Assembly (NCBI GenBank): GCA_002786065.1
Contig: NHNY01000037.1
Span: 1 to 64,000, forward strand
Direction of reading: 5' to 3'
DNA length: 64,000 nt
Source: Microcyclospora pomicola
Taxonomy: Eukaryota; Ascomycota; Dothideomycetes; Capnodiales
This document shows, piece by piece, positions 42,142 through 53,322 of this stretch. The translations under genes and the position numbers were made by a program. The notes beneath the pieces were generated by a model. That model had not been told where the DNA came from. It was given only the letters and a program-made list of their open reading frames with translations, and ran no database searches. Every line of letters begins with the position of its first letter. Position 1 is the stretch's first letter.

Positions 42142-45100
42142 ATGGAACGTCCTTCGTCTGCTCTTGAGAATCTGCGCCCCAGCGGTTTGAAGCAGCCCTC
42201 CAAGCTGCCCGCAGTCGTGTCGACCAGCGTGGGTCGGACATTGGTGGAGACAAGTCAAAGCATCCTCAATGCCCGGAATGGCTCAGGTCCAATGGCTCCA
42301 CCATCGGCCATGCCAAAGCACAAAATCATAGGCCGTATGACTACATCCCGCGTCTCTCGCCATATTGTCGCCATTCTTCGCTAACTTGTGACATCTGATA
42401 GAGCCAGAACCTCAACCGCCCACGAAGCAGCGTAGGACTCTGGTCGATCGTGCTGCGGACCCTTTACACCCACCGCGGTCCCATATCCCTGGCAAGCTGG
42501 CTTTCGCTCGCTCTGAAAGCACAGGCACCCAATTCGGCCCACGCGCGACAGGTAGTACTGCCGGTCCCTATCGGCAACATGGTAGTACAGCATCCACGAC
42601 ATCGATGAACGGTATACGTCCGCCAAGCAGGCAGCGACACCTGGGTTATCGACCTGTGAGCAATATTGAGTCTGCACCTATGCCATCAGAGGAGGAGGCG
42701 GAGGCAGCCGCGGCAGATAATCCCAAAGGTACACCAATTCCGTCCTTGAGCACAGTCACCATGCGCAAGACCCGTAATCAAGACGACTCTTGCCCATCAC
42801 ACCAATTTGCAAACACGAGAGCAAGGTCTGAACAGCCCAGGTCTCGAACGCGCAATGGTGATGTTTGTGAGAGCTCTGATTCGGAGCCGTCAACTCGAGC
42901 CACTTCGGCCTCCAGCACAATCTCATTCTCCCAGCAAGAGCCCGTAGGCCAATCACTGCGCAACGTTTCTTTGATATCCGCTTTGGATAAGTTCCACATA
43001 TCACGACCAGACAACCTACCGGTGCGATCGCAATCTGCGATGAGACATCGGCCTTCTCTCGAGAGCATCAAAGAAGTGGTGTCCCCGTCGAAGATCCCCA
43101 AATACTCTTGCACCCCTGCACTCCGTCACACACAATCCCTACAAGCACTTTCAACACCAACCCCTTCCAGGCACAAGTCTTCCAACAATGGCTTGAGCAC
43201 CCCTCTTACGAGCACAAGGAGAAAACAGGCGCCCCCAGTGTTTTTGACAAAAGATATGCTTACACCAATGCCAGCTTGGGACACGCAACGCCGCCTAGAT
43301 GATTTCGTAAGTCTCAGATGCAAAGAACTTCTTGTGGATAGTGAGCTGAGTCGAGACAGGACAGATTGTTCGGCCAATTGGCTTCCCAGATGACATCCAA
43401 CAATGGTCTGCAAGAATCCCTAGATCTGCATAAGATTAGAGGTGAACATGGCATACAAATAATGCATTGCTCTTTACTGACCACTTCGATAGTGCATGAC
43501 CTTCAAGAAGCCAATGGCAAGCTTACGTCCACGAATAGCGAACTCTCTTCGTCAAACAAAGCGTTGACCGCGGACGTGGAACGAGCACGAAACGATATAC
43601 ATACGATTACGAGCGATCTGAGACAATCACGAAGGGACCATGACCGGGAGATAGCTGATGCTGAACGACGGCACGACAAGGCGTTGAACGATGCTGTAGC
43701 GAAGCAGGAGAGAGAGGTCATGCGATTGCAACTGGAAAGGGAACGTGACATTGATAGAGCAGCGAAAGAGTTGAATGAGGCGAAAGAAAAATGGCGGAAA
43801 GAGAAGGACGGCGAGACCGCAGATTTGACAACGCAGCATTGGGAAGAGTTGGACCAATTGAAAGGAGAGCACGAGCGAGAGAAGGCGGTCTTGCAGGCAC
43901 AAGTGGACGAACTGCGACAATCTGGAGAGAGCAGAGCTACCGAGACCGCTGGAGAGGTACAAAAACTTCGAGAAGATGTTGCAAGCCTGCAGAACCAATT
44001 AGAAGCCGCAAACGCCACTACGACCAGTCTGCGAGCACGGGTGGCATCAGAGCAGACTCGAAATACAGCACTGGAACAGGAGAAGGCTGGATTGGTGTCC
44101 AAAACACATTTCCTGGAAGGAAACCAGGAGGCGCAGAGTCACGAATTCACAACGATGCGAGAACAATTGCAAGAAGCGATTGCGTCAAGGGAGAGCACGC
44201 TTGTGACCCTCCGCAAAGAAGAAGTCTTGCGGCGAAAGTTGAATGCCGAGATCCTGGAGCTGAAAGGCAACATTCGAGTCTATGTCCGCACACGGCCACT
44301 ACTCAACGGCGAAGACGATCCTGCTAAGGTCGACTATCCAGATGGCGACTCTTTGGACGGTGGCAAGGAGATGATCGTACATGCACCTACCACTTTGACA
44401 GCCGCCGGGAAGGAGCGCAACGAGAAGCACAACTACTCGTTCGACCGCGCTTTTGGTCCTGGGACTCCCAACGAGCAAGTCTTCCAAGACTGTCGCGATT
44501 TGATCCAGTCTGTAGTCGATGGATACAATGTCTCCATTCTGTCGTACGGTCAGACCGGCAGCGGTAAGACATACGGTATGTCTGGACCCAGTGGCATCAT
44601 CCCGTCTGCCATTTCTCTTCTCCTCTCAGAGATGCAACGTTTGAGCATCAAAGGATGGGAGTACACGGTCGCTGCCTCGTTTGTGGAAGTCTACAATGAG
44701 ACACTCAATGATCTGCTTGGCGACGCTAAAACCTGGGATGACGATGATGAACCAGGAGCCAGCACACGCAGCAAGAAAAAGGAAAAGCACGAGATCCGTC
44801 ACGATCCGGTCACTGGCAAGACCACAGTGACCAATCTTTCCACTGTGACGCTCTGGCCACCGCCCGAGAATGATGGTCAATGGCCACCACCCGCACTCAA
44901 GCAGTCATCCGAGGATGGTAACACAGACGCGGCAGCATATACCGAGAAGGCAGTGACTTCACTCCTCGAGACAGCCGCCAAGAACCGTCGCGTGGCTGCG
45001 ACCAAAGCTAATGAGAGAAGTTCTCGTTCACACAGCATATTCATGCTTACCCTTCGTGGACACTGCGAAGCAACAGGCGAAAAGAGCGAAGGCATCCTCA

Positions 45101-45518
45101 ATCTGGTGGACTTGGCTGGAAGTGAACGCCTGAAGCAATCAGGAGCCGAGGGCAATCGTATGAAAGAGACTCAGGCGATCAACAAATCCCTGTCGTCGCT
45201 TGGAGATGTCATCGCCGCACTGGGAAGCAAGGGAGGGAATGACAGCCATATTCCGTATCGGAACTCCAAGGTCAGTCATCGGTCCATCGGCGTTCATCGC
45301 TCCATCCCTGTACCTTTCTGAATATACTGACTCTCGCGCAGCTCACGTACCTTCTTCAATCCTCCCTCGGCGGAACCGCCGCCAACGGCAAATCCAGTCG
45401 CACCCTCATGCTGTTGCATCTCAGCCCGCTGCAACAGCACTGGCAAGAGAGCCGCAGCAGTCTTCTCTTCGGCAGCAAGGTCCATGGCACCCATATCGGT
45501 ACGGCGAAGAAACGATAA
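42142..45518 (+). CDS. klpA: kinesin-14 minus-end-directed C-terminal motor (KlpA/Kar3/Ncd type)
   Basis: Exons 42142-42334, 42402-43306, 43360-43441, 43493-45270 and 45342-45518 give 1044 aa. The N-terminal 370 residues are basic, Ser/Pro-rich and disordered (a microtubule-binding tail in KlpA). A coiled coil of about 250 residues follows (about 400-650; Gln/Glu/Arg/Leu heptads). The neck and motor begin at ILELKGNIRVYVRTRP near residue 650. P-loop GQTGSGKTYG lies near 745, switch I NERSSRSHS, switch II LVDLAGSERL, then NKSLSSLGDVI and, in the last exon, LTYLLQSSLGG and SSLLFGSKV. Motor at the C-terminus with the GN neck motif defines kinesin-14, which cross-links and focuses spindle microtubules. 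The motor contains an extra Pro/Trp-rich loop (see findings). Intron 3 (51 nt) is in frame and lacks stops. Confidence 0.95.
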
Positions 45519-46508
45519 TGCGCCCCGCTATGAGGTTTTATCTTCTCGTCATCAGCGCCCGACGCTCGACTCAGAAGCTTGGTGTCGTATGTATGAGTGG
45601 TTGTTTGTTGTATATGATTTTAGCATGCTGTGGCGTTTCTGGTCTTGCGAGTTGTCTCCCCCATCACGAAGATTTGATGGCAATGACAACAGGAGGATAC
45701 GTCAGGCATGACAGCGAGAGCCTTACGGGAGTGGCACACACGTTGAAATATGCCGTAAGTACCAAGTGTAAAGCAATCAGACGTACGACGCTTGTCGTTC
45801 AATGTTTCTTCCACCAGAAATTCCTTGATCTCAGTCGTGCCTATCACGTTTGCCTGGGCTATGTACCTAGATGTGTATTCGCCGTGCCAGACCACCACGC
45901 CCGTGCTTCCTAGGTTGGTAGATGAGAAGGTGGACGTGTACATTCCAGTCCCTAATCTGAACAGCTCGTTACTCAGATCAGACAAGCCAGAACAGTCGTG
46001 GAGGAAGGTGGATTGGTAGTGTAGGTACTGTAGCATGCCTCACGGAGTAGGTACATCAACATCACAAACCGAGCTCAACTACAATCTCATCCCAACCTTT
46101 TGGGTCCTCAGCCAAGGAAGGTATATCTGAGAAAACGACCGCATGTATTCAAAGTCACACGGCAAGACTGATCTAAGTGTCTTTTAAACTTTGTCTCACA
46201 GTCACGAGAGATTGAAATGGATTTGGCAAAGGGATAACTTCGATACCGAAAGGTACATCTCGCATATCCCGCCGATTGCATGCCAAGAAACGCTCAAGAG
46301 GAAAAGTAGAACGAACATAGTAACGCAACGCAACGCTTGGGCTAATTGGCCATTGTGTTTCCAACACCCCGCGGCTGGTGCTGACAGGGCCGACAGTCCT
46401 CGTCAAGAATAACTAGAGTCATCACCCGTCCTGCCAATGATCATGCATCGTCATCGTAAAAATCAACATGCTCGCGTACATATACACATACAACCGGATC
46501 CCGCGGGA
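45519..46508. other. intergenic downstream of kinesin and of the convergent TMEM184-type gene
   Basis: About 990 bases between two convergent genes. It holds one open frame with some coding character (listed separately at 45620-46036, minus strand). Otherwise nothing recognised. Confidence 0.4.
45620..46036 (-). CDS. possible small hypothetical protein (138 aa)
   Basis: ATG-to-stop frame preceded in frame by a stop two codons upstream. The first 90 residues show a C-ending codon preference for Tyr, His, Thr, Phe and Asp like nearby genes, and include GSTGVVVWHGEYTSRYIAQA and GTTEIKEFLVEETLND. The end is Cys/His-rich (SSCCHCHQ). I recognise no family. A GTACGT near the middle could be a splice donor, so the true product, if any, might be shorter or spliced. 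Chance open frame remains a real alternative. Confidence 0.25.
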   Translation of the reverse strand: MLQYLHYQSTFLHDCSGLSDLSNELFRLGTGMYTSTFSSTNLGSTGVVVWHGEYTSRYIAQANVIGTTEIKEFLVEETLNDKRRTSDCFTLGTYGIFQRVCHSRKALAVMPDVSSCCHCHQIFVMGETTRKTRNATAC

Positions 46509-48315
46509 TCATATCCGGCCACCAGGCAGAGGACCGGGTCCGCCGGCCGCGCCGCCCCAGTGGTTCCATTCCTGCGGCGGCGCGGCGTCGTGGGGTTCTT
46601 CCTGTCTGTCCCGCAGAGCAGGATGGACGCCGCTCGGGCCAATGCCCGGGTGATAGCCTGGGTCTTCGTACTCGCGATCCCAGCCGGAGGGCTTCGCGTC
46701 GTAAACGCCAGCGGGTTGGAGGTGTGGTTGCGCAGGGTGGTGGATGGTGGAGCTGGAAGGACCGTCGGGGTAGAGAGCGGTGGCAGCATCATCCCCCGCG
46801 CTGAATTCGTCGTTGCTATATGGGCTGGGAGGCGGTGGGTAGTCGGTGATTTGTGGTTGGGTGGGCTGTCGATAGGGCGAGCGACTGGCGTCACGTCCGG
46901 CGATGCGCGCAGAGTGTCCAAGGAGGCCTGCGCGATCGTCTTCAGGTGAGCCGTCGCCCACGGGGTTTCTGCTGGGGTATGCGGCGTCGTGACTCGGTTG
47001 GAGCTCGGTGGCTCCAGGACCACCGAATGATGGTCCGGTGTAGCTGATGTTAGTTTCGTCGAGTTTGCCTCCCGGAGCCTGCTGGTAGCTTGGGTCGAGG
47101 TGGCGTTTCTTCGCACCAACAAACAGCCATCGGAAACCTCGCGCGCTTGCCTTGACGATGTCCCAGGGGTTGAACGCATCCATCAAGGCGTACAGACCAA
47201 GAGGGCCACCCTTGTATTTGTTGGGGCTCTCGCCACTGTAGCCAGAGCCGGGAGCTGTAAGCATGTTGCTGTTGTGCTTGAGGCTGTACTCCTTCCAGGG
47301 GAACGCGAAGAGATGCATGATGGCGAAGAGGGCCATCTCGATGCACAGCAACACACTAGGTATGCCGACCTGGATGTCTGTGTACGCGATCGTGTCTGAC
47401 GGCTGGAGCGGTCCGTTTGACGAGGAGAGAAGGGAGATGACGATCTGTAGACCAAAGTTAGTCGCAATCAGAATCTGCCGCGGATGTGATAACTCACGGT
47501 CTGCCAAAACGAAAAGAAGATGACTAATTTGATGGCCAACACTTTAAGGAATGGTTTGTGCTCTGCCAGGTCTTTTCGTAATTGGAGGTAGAACTGCACC
47601 AAGCAGAACATTGCGATGGTGACCGAAATACACTCGAAGGCTACCACCCAGATATGCGCAAACTCCGGGGACAGTGAAGCCTCGCAATATCGATCGAAGG
47701 CTTCAGAGATGACCGAGACGATGGTGAACAGCACTCGAATGCAGCAATATTGGAAGACGCCGATCCAGACAATCTGTGGTAAGAACTGTTAGCCTCGGTG
47801 TCGTCCCCCGCTCGATTTTCAAGACTTACGTTGAACCACGTCAGTCCACTGCGTGGTCGCCTGAAAGGACCTTTATGCTCTCCACCAGTACATTTCTGTA
47901 GACCGAACACGCCCCAGAACCAATTGAGTGGCGTCATACCACGGAAGTACTCCTTCTGGTCATGCAGGTTGGGCGCGATGTAATGGCATAACAGGGTAAA
48001 GAAACTCGCGATCGCGAAAGCCTCGTAACAATCCCGCAGCACTTCAAAATAGACCGCATGGCGGTAATACAGGTAGCTCAAGAACGAGACGGTGCTGTAG
48101 ATCGGGATCATCAACAATATCCGGATGATGTGCCGTTGTTCGAAGGGTTTGAGGTAATGTGTCGCGTGCTGGAAGACCAGAAATAGCGATATCACCACGG
48201 ATATCAGGCCAAAGACGGCCGCGAGAAAGAGTCCGAAATGATGGAATGTGACACCCTTCCATAGCGGCGTCTCGTGGATTGTTGCGTCCTCGAGGGTGGA
48301 ATTGCATATGGCCAT
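46509..48315 (-). CDS. TMEM184/OSTalpha (DUF300) family membrane protein, Hfl1-like
   Basis: Exons 48315-47830, 47773-47498 and 47444-46509 give 565 aa; introns of 56 and 53 nt, both phase 0. Seven hydrophobic segments lie in the first about 340 residues, with family strings RILLMIPIYSTVSFLSYLYY, YEAFAIASFFTLLCHYIAP, GLTWFNIVWIGVFQYCCIR, KVLAIKLVIFFSFWQT and DIQVGIPSVLLCIEM. The C-terminal 220 residues are hydrophilic, Pro/Ser/Gly-rich and probably disordered (PPPPSPYSNDEFSAGDDAAT). Fission yeast Hfl1, a member of this family, sits on the vacuole and binds Atg8 through its C-terminal tail; a similar location is inferred. Human relatives include TMEM184 and the OSTalpha steroid transporter subunit. 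Confidence 0.92.
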
Positions 48316-49325
48316 GGTGGATGTGAGGTTGTGATTGCGCCGAAGCGCTGAGCGCCTTTGGTGAGAGTCAAAGCTGGACGGTAGATACTAATCTTCTCTC
48401 CTGATGTTGTGTTGGTATGATATTCGTGGTCGCGCCGGTGGGATCTTCTTGCTTCTGTAGGCTGCTGCTTCAGATGCTCCCCCTGCCAAGAACAGCCCGC
48501 GCCCAGTCTCTATGCAGGCGCAAGAGTTGCGCTGATGTCTGTATGTCCTTGGATCTCTTTTCCCCCTCGGATATCGTCGCTAGAGTGCGCTCGTAAGGCT
48601 TGTGACAATGTCGGCTCCGGCGGACTGTTGTAAGTATATCCCGCGCTCGTGTGCTCGTTCGCGCAAGTCTCGTGATGTCGCTAGATGCAGGTCGTGTTCG
48701 CAAGGTATGGAGGATGTGCTATGAGATACCGTATCGCGCGTTGTTGTCGAGAAGAGTCGGAAGAGGTGTGGAGGTGGAAGAATAGGCCGGTGCCAGAAGA
48801 ATACAGTACTGCCGAATGCTGGTTCCACTGGGTCAAAGAGATCTAGGCATGTTTCGCGTAGAACAAGGCGCAGGGGAGTTGAGGCATGGCAAGTGACGCG
48901 GGCTGGATCGGCGAGCTGAAATTAGCAGCACTAGTCCCCAAGCAGTGTTGGCGGTAGAGACGAATCGCGAGGCCAAGACTCGAATGACATTCTTCATTAC
49001 CTGTTCGGCCTACGAATGAAGCTGTAACACACGAATACGAATCGTACCCACAAGGCTTCGTATGGATCAAGCCCTCATGGCTTACGTCTAGCTCGAGGCT
49101 TAGCGACACGAGCGCCCACGTTTTCACGGTCACTTCCATCACCACGAGAAAGCAGGGTTTCGGAGGTTTATTCTGACTTGACTGCATAAATCACGCTTCG
49201 CTTACCGACGCCATAAAAACCTCATGTCCATATACTCTTGAATTCACTTCCCATTTGTCTGCAGTCTGATGAAGATCAATCGGAACCCACCTCAAAAACC
49301 ATAAGACAGCCACTACTCACAATCC
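48316..49325. other. intergenic, promoter of the TMEM184-type gene and 3' flank of CPA1
   Basis: About 1010 bases, no supported gene. Short minus-strand frames at 48470-48828 and 48843-49187 have no family signal. Confidence 0.45.
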
Positions 49326-50702
49326 TTAAGCCGTGACGGGGATGCCCATTGGAGTCACACCAACCCGCTCCTTCGATAGAAGGTCCACGAGAAGTGGCGA
49401 AGGCCGGTTGTCCTTGCCACCCTTGAGGACATCCTGGCTCTTCTTGTATTGCTTGACGGATTGGATGTAAGCGTCGAACAAGTAGGAAGAGTCAAGAGGG
49501 CCACCCTTGGCTTCGGGGTGGAATTGTGTGCTGAAGATCGGTCGGCTCTTGTGGATCATGCCCTCGTTGGAGCCATCGTTCAGGTTGGTGAAGTACTCCT
49601 TGAAGTCTGGGGGAAGGGTGGTGGGGTCGACCGCATAACCATGGTTCTGCGAAGTGATGTGGCACTTGCCAGTCGAAAGGTCGAGCGCCGGGATGTTGTG
49701 CGCTCGGTTGCCGTACTTCATCTTGGTCGTGCCAGCACCACAGGCGATGGCCAAAAGCTGGTGGCCCAAGCATATGCCCATGATTGGGATCGGAGAAGTG
49801 TCCATAAGCTTGCGAAGGTTGTCTGAAGTGCTGCGGCAGTGCGTGGGGTCACCTGGACCGTTCGAGATGAAGACACCATCGAAATGTTGGGCGGTCTTGT
49901 GGATGGGGTAGTCGAACGGAAGGCAGGTGACGGAAGCACCACGCGAGACGATCGATCGAATGATGTTCTCCTTGACACCACAGTCGATCAGTGCGACATG
50001 TGCATTGCCGTTTGGAGAGGGCACGTGGAAGGGAGCCTTGGTCGACACACGCTTGACCAAGTTGATGCTCGCCGGGTCCTCGTAAGCCTCGTCCTCGTCC
50101 GCATCGTATTCCTCGCCTACGGTGATCTTTCCAAGCGAAGAACCCTGCTCACGAAGATGTGTGACGATAGCACGGGTGTCCACTCCAGAGATGGCAGGAA
50201 TGCCCTCGCGAGCACACCACTGTGCCAGACTTTCCACAGCCGTCCAATGCGAGTATTGCAGAGCAACATCAGCAACTACAATACCACAAGCTTGGATGTT
50301 GGGGCTCTCGAAGTACTTGAGGAGACCGTACTCGTCGCGCGTCGAAGATGGCACACCATAGTTGCCGATCAATGGCTGCGTGAAGACGAGAATTTGACCA
50401 CGATAAGACGGATCTGTCATGGACTCTGGGTAGCCGACCAGAGATGTGGTAAAGACAGCTTCTCCAGAGATGTTCGCCTTGGCTCCAAAGCTCTTGCCGT
50501 GGAAGATTGGGCCATCCTTGATGGTGAAGGTCGCGCGCTCGAATGTGGGCTTGGTAGCACGCTTGCTGGGCACTGCTGGGCCTCGAGGAGTACCGTTCAC
50601 AACGGTAGCATTGGTCCTGGTCTGGAAGACTGATCGGACGGCATTGGCGTGTTTGAAGGTGGAGGGTTTGGCGGAGAGCTTGGAGAAGATAAGAGTCGCC
50701 AT
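49326..50702 (-). CDS. CPA1: arginine-specific carbamoyl-phosphate synthetase, small (glutaminase) subunit
   Basis: Single-exon main ORF of 458 aa, close to the 453 aa of Neurospora arg-2. It releases ammonia from glutamine for the large subunit, starting arginine/citrulline synthesis. The N-terminal 45 residues are Ser/Thr/Arg/Lys-rich without acids, fitting a mitochondrial presequence as in filamentous ascomycetes. The N-terminal CPSase domain shows [24 protein letters not shown]. The class I glutaminase domain shows [12 protein letters not shown], the nucleophile GICLGHQ (Cys near 311), [13 protein letters not shown] and [13 protein letters not shown] with the His-Glu pair. A spliced uORF in its leader encodes the arginine attenuator peptide and should repress translation when arginine is abundant. 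Confidence 0.97.
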   Translation of the reverse strand: MATLIFSKLSAKPSTFKHANAVRSVFQTRTNATVVNGTPRGPAVPSKRATKPTFERATFTIKDGPIFHGKSFGAKANISGEAVFTTSLVGYPESMTDPSYRGQILVFTQPLIGNYGVPSSTRDEYGLLKYFESPNIQACGIVVADVALQYSHWTAVESLAQWCAREGIPAISGVDTRAIVTHLREQGSSLGKITVGEEYDADEDEAYEDPASINLVKRVSTKAPFHVPSPNGNAHVALIDCGVKENIIRSIVSRGASVTCLPFDYPIHKTAQHFDGVFISNGPGDPTHCRSTSDNLRKLMDTSPIPIMGICLGHQLLAIACGAGTTKMKYGNRAHNIPALDLSTGKCHITSQNHGYAVDPTTLPPDFKEYFTNLNDGSNEGMIHKSRPIFSTQFHPEAKGGPLDSSYLFDAYIQSVKQYKKSQDVLKGGKDNRPSPLLVDLLSKERVGVTPMGIPVTA

Positions 50703-50744
50703 AGTGTAGATTGTATGATATGCCCTATCCTTTCAGGGCAGTGT

Positions 50745-50977
50745 CTAGTTGACGTTGGCTTTCCAGAGGTGGTCTGAAAGGTAATCTACAGAAGAACACA
50801 CATGTTAGCTCAGATCCTCTGACAGATTCCCTTCCGTCACCGCGATCAAAATCGCAATGCCGTTCGGGAGAAATCGACGTGAGCACGGTCCGTGTTGTTA
50901 TCGGACAGGCTCCGGCGAAAGCGATTGGCGGTGTGCGTCATACCTTGCGAAGTGAAAGCGGTGGGAGCAAAAGTCAT
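50745..50977 (-). CDS. arginine attenuator peptide (AAP) uORF in the CPA1 leader
   Basis: Two-exon upstream ORF: 50977-50944 and 50785-50745, joined over a 158-nt intron (GTATGA donor, TGTAG acceptor), giving exactly 24 codons plus TAG. The product contains FTSQDYLSDHLW, the invariant core of the ascomycete AAP, with Asp12 and Trp19 at the positions known to matter in Neurospora arg-2 and yeast CPA1. The intron splits the Asp12 codon. In the known system the nascent peptide stalls the ribosome at the uORF stop when arginine is high, blocks scanning ribosomes and triggers mRNA decay. The stop lies 42 bases before the CPA1 ATG. The N-terminus (MTFAPTA) and last residues (KANVN) differ from the RALNA ending of Neurospora. 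Confidence 0.95.
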
Positions 50978-51828
50978 GAAGGCAGACGTCGGCCTCACAG
51001 GCGGGAGGAGGAGGGGGTTGATATGAAGAGGAAGCAGAAGAAGCTGCGGCGGGATGCAGCTAGGATGAAAGATCTGAGAGAAGTTCGTCGGCGCGTGTCA
51101 CATTTTCTGCTGCATGGCTGACTGTGCCTGGTGAAGTCTGGAGCAAGATTTCTGCCCATCCGCGCTAAGCCGATCCTGTCCGATTGTGAACTGTCAAACC
51201 TTTTCGTCACACTTTCTGCTGTCGAGCCCGAATCATGTCGATCTGAGTATGCATTTGTTACATCTTGCAGTCTTATACTACCTTTCACACGGGCTAGCTA
51301 CCTCAGCCTTCCTACCCATGAATTGGAGAGTATTGTAGCCTGAACTTCACCTATCTCCTAAAGCTTGATAGCGTCATACGCTGACTGCCGCCATTGGAAT
51401 GTGGATGCTGAGTCTAGACTGTTGCGCTTAACAACATATGTCTGCCCAACAACACAGCCATTCAGAATGTGAAGGGCTACATTCACAATGTGATAATGGA
51501 GGAACTCTCACTCAAGGAGTCCTGAACATATGTGATCTCCTGTAGCATTCACCTCCAGGACCAAGACCAGGGCTACTGCATGTATCAAACACATACATGA
51601 CCGCAGCCTTTGTCTCCGATCGTGGCTCGCATTCAAGTTTCTTCATATGATTTCTGAGAGTCTGACTTAGTCTGTTCCTTTCTTCGTAAATGGTCGATTC
51701 TGGGGACTATTCACGAAACCTTTTAAATGTACAGCCGTGAGCTCACAACACGGTCGAGATTTCTGCACGCTTTTTCATCTATACAGGCGGCCGCAATGTA
51801 TCGTACATCCGCTTCATGTCTACTGTTC
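50978..51828. other. intergenic, CPA1 promoter and tafazzin 3' flank
   Basis: About 850 bases. Part near 50978 will be CPA1 5' leader. Small open frames on both strands lack support. I found no exact TGACTC element here, although a near match (CTGACTG) occurs at 51117-51123. Confidence 0.45.
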
Positions 51829-53122
51829 TCACAGCTCCCGGACAACGCTCCCATCCTTCTTCTCGCCGTCTTCGGCTGGGTTTGCACCTTCCACTCTGAA
51901 CGTCTCAGCTAGGCTTCGTTTGGGATCTTCGTCGGGCAAGCCACATTTGCGCCGTAGTTTGAGCACTTCATTGCGTACTGCCAGAGTGACGTCGATCCGC
52001 AATTGTTCGGCTTCTACTCCGTAGCGCATTTCATCGTCAGTAACGATGCCCAGCGCGTCTTCCACAAGCGAATTGCCTCCTGAGCCATCGAGTATTCGTT
52101 TCTGTGCTGTTCGTTGCTTCATCGCTCTCCATCTCTCTCGATATGGCTCGAACACATTCTCAGTATCGACGGGTTCGCCGAAAGTGACATTGATCTCCTT
52201 GCCAACACGCGGGAAAGGTCGTGGCCACGGCCTTTTGTCGTCCATCACGTGCTGAAGCCCGTCAACCCAAATTGGGACAACATCAGGACATGGCTCAGAT
52301 TCCAAGATCAAGCGTGCGACACCCCATTTGAAGTAACGCATTACCTTGTCCGGGTGTTGGTGGATCATGCCTTCAGGGAAGATATGAACCCAGCTGTGTC
52401 GTCGGACTGGGTAGGCTGCTGGCGCAGGGACGCTGTCCTCTCCGGTTGTGCTGTATGTGAGCTCAGCTGATGAGAATGGATCCGTCCGAGAGAAGGATGC
52501 TGACGGCCGCGATGCTTCCGAGCCAGAGGAAAGTTTCCTGCTGAGATCCGATTCAGCCTGGCCATGCGGATCGCTAAGCAGTCGTATAGCTTGCGTGATC
52601 GTCGGCTGGAACAGCCCTCCGAACTTTGAATGATGCGCTCGATGAGTAGGGAGGGTGTTGCCATGTGAGAAGAAGGCCGAAAGAGCTCCGTTCTTGAAGC
52701 AGATATCGTAGCTACCCAAAGACCACCGCATGTTCTCCGGATTCCAGCCATAGCGATATGGTAAAACACCCCACATCAAAGGATCATCAAGCCTGGCTGT
52801 TGTCTCAGAAGAGGTTGCGATACATTGTGATGTTCAGCAACATACACGCTTACATGGTTGGACACTATATCATGATCAGCGAAGGATAGCATTACGAGCA
52901 ACTTGATGAGGTCTGGCTCATACCCGTGATCAGTCCACGTTTTCTATTTTTCTCGTCCTTCCTGTCATCCAATATTTCAAGGAACCGCTCCAGATTGTGA
53001 ACCTTCGTTTTATTTAATGTGTACAAGAAAGATCGACAAACAAAGCCGGCCGCGCCGATGGTGACCGCTGAAGTAAGACGCCATGGCAGAGAAGGTTGGT
53101 ACGGTCGCTCTGGTGCCGCCAT
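51829..53122 (-). CDS. TAZ1: tafazzin, monolysocardiolipin transacylase
   Basis: Remodels cardiolipin acyl chains at mitochondrial membranes. Exons 53122-52924, 52864-52846 (19 nt) and 52792-51829 give 393 aa. The microexon is required to build SNHVSVLDDPLMWG: His70 and Asp75 form the catalytic Hx4D motif, His in the microexon and Asp in exon 3. Exon 1 gives an N-terminal hydrophobic segment (LTSAVTIGAAGFVCRSFLY). Exon 3 shows YDICFKNGALSAFFSHG and WVHIFPEGMIHQHPDKVMRYFKWGVARL, the second acyltransferase motif. A low-complexity insert of about 60 residues (Ser, Glu, Arg) lies between these. C-terminal region includes VPIWVDGLQHVM and NVTFGEPV. Confidence 0.92.
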
Positions 53123-53322
53123 GGCATTACAACAGGTCTCGGCAAGCAGAATGGAAAAGCTGGACCAGGAAGTGAAGATGTTAGAGATGGAGGCGAATCA
53201 TTGGCATGTGGACGGAGTGATGTAGAGGGATGGATTTACGCTAGCGTGGTTCTGCCTTCGATATGCGCTCAACTAGAGTCGGATACAAGTGAGCGTTCAC
53301 TCCCATCCTTGCAAGCACCAAC
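53123..53322. promoter_or_regulatory. compact divergent promoter between TAZ1 and the NOSIP-like gene
   Basis: Only 200 bases separate the two divergent start codons, the shortest divergent spacing in the window. Both promoters and both 5' leaders must fit here. No specific site is claimed. Confidence 0.55.

Noticed and set aside
52793-52854. Donor GTAAGC directly after SNH in tafazzin
   Set aside because: Using it leaves no acceptor that keeps the frame into LDDPLMWG. The GTATGT donor 8 bases downstream with the GCCAG acceptor gives the conserved SNHVSVLDD.
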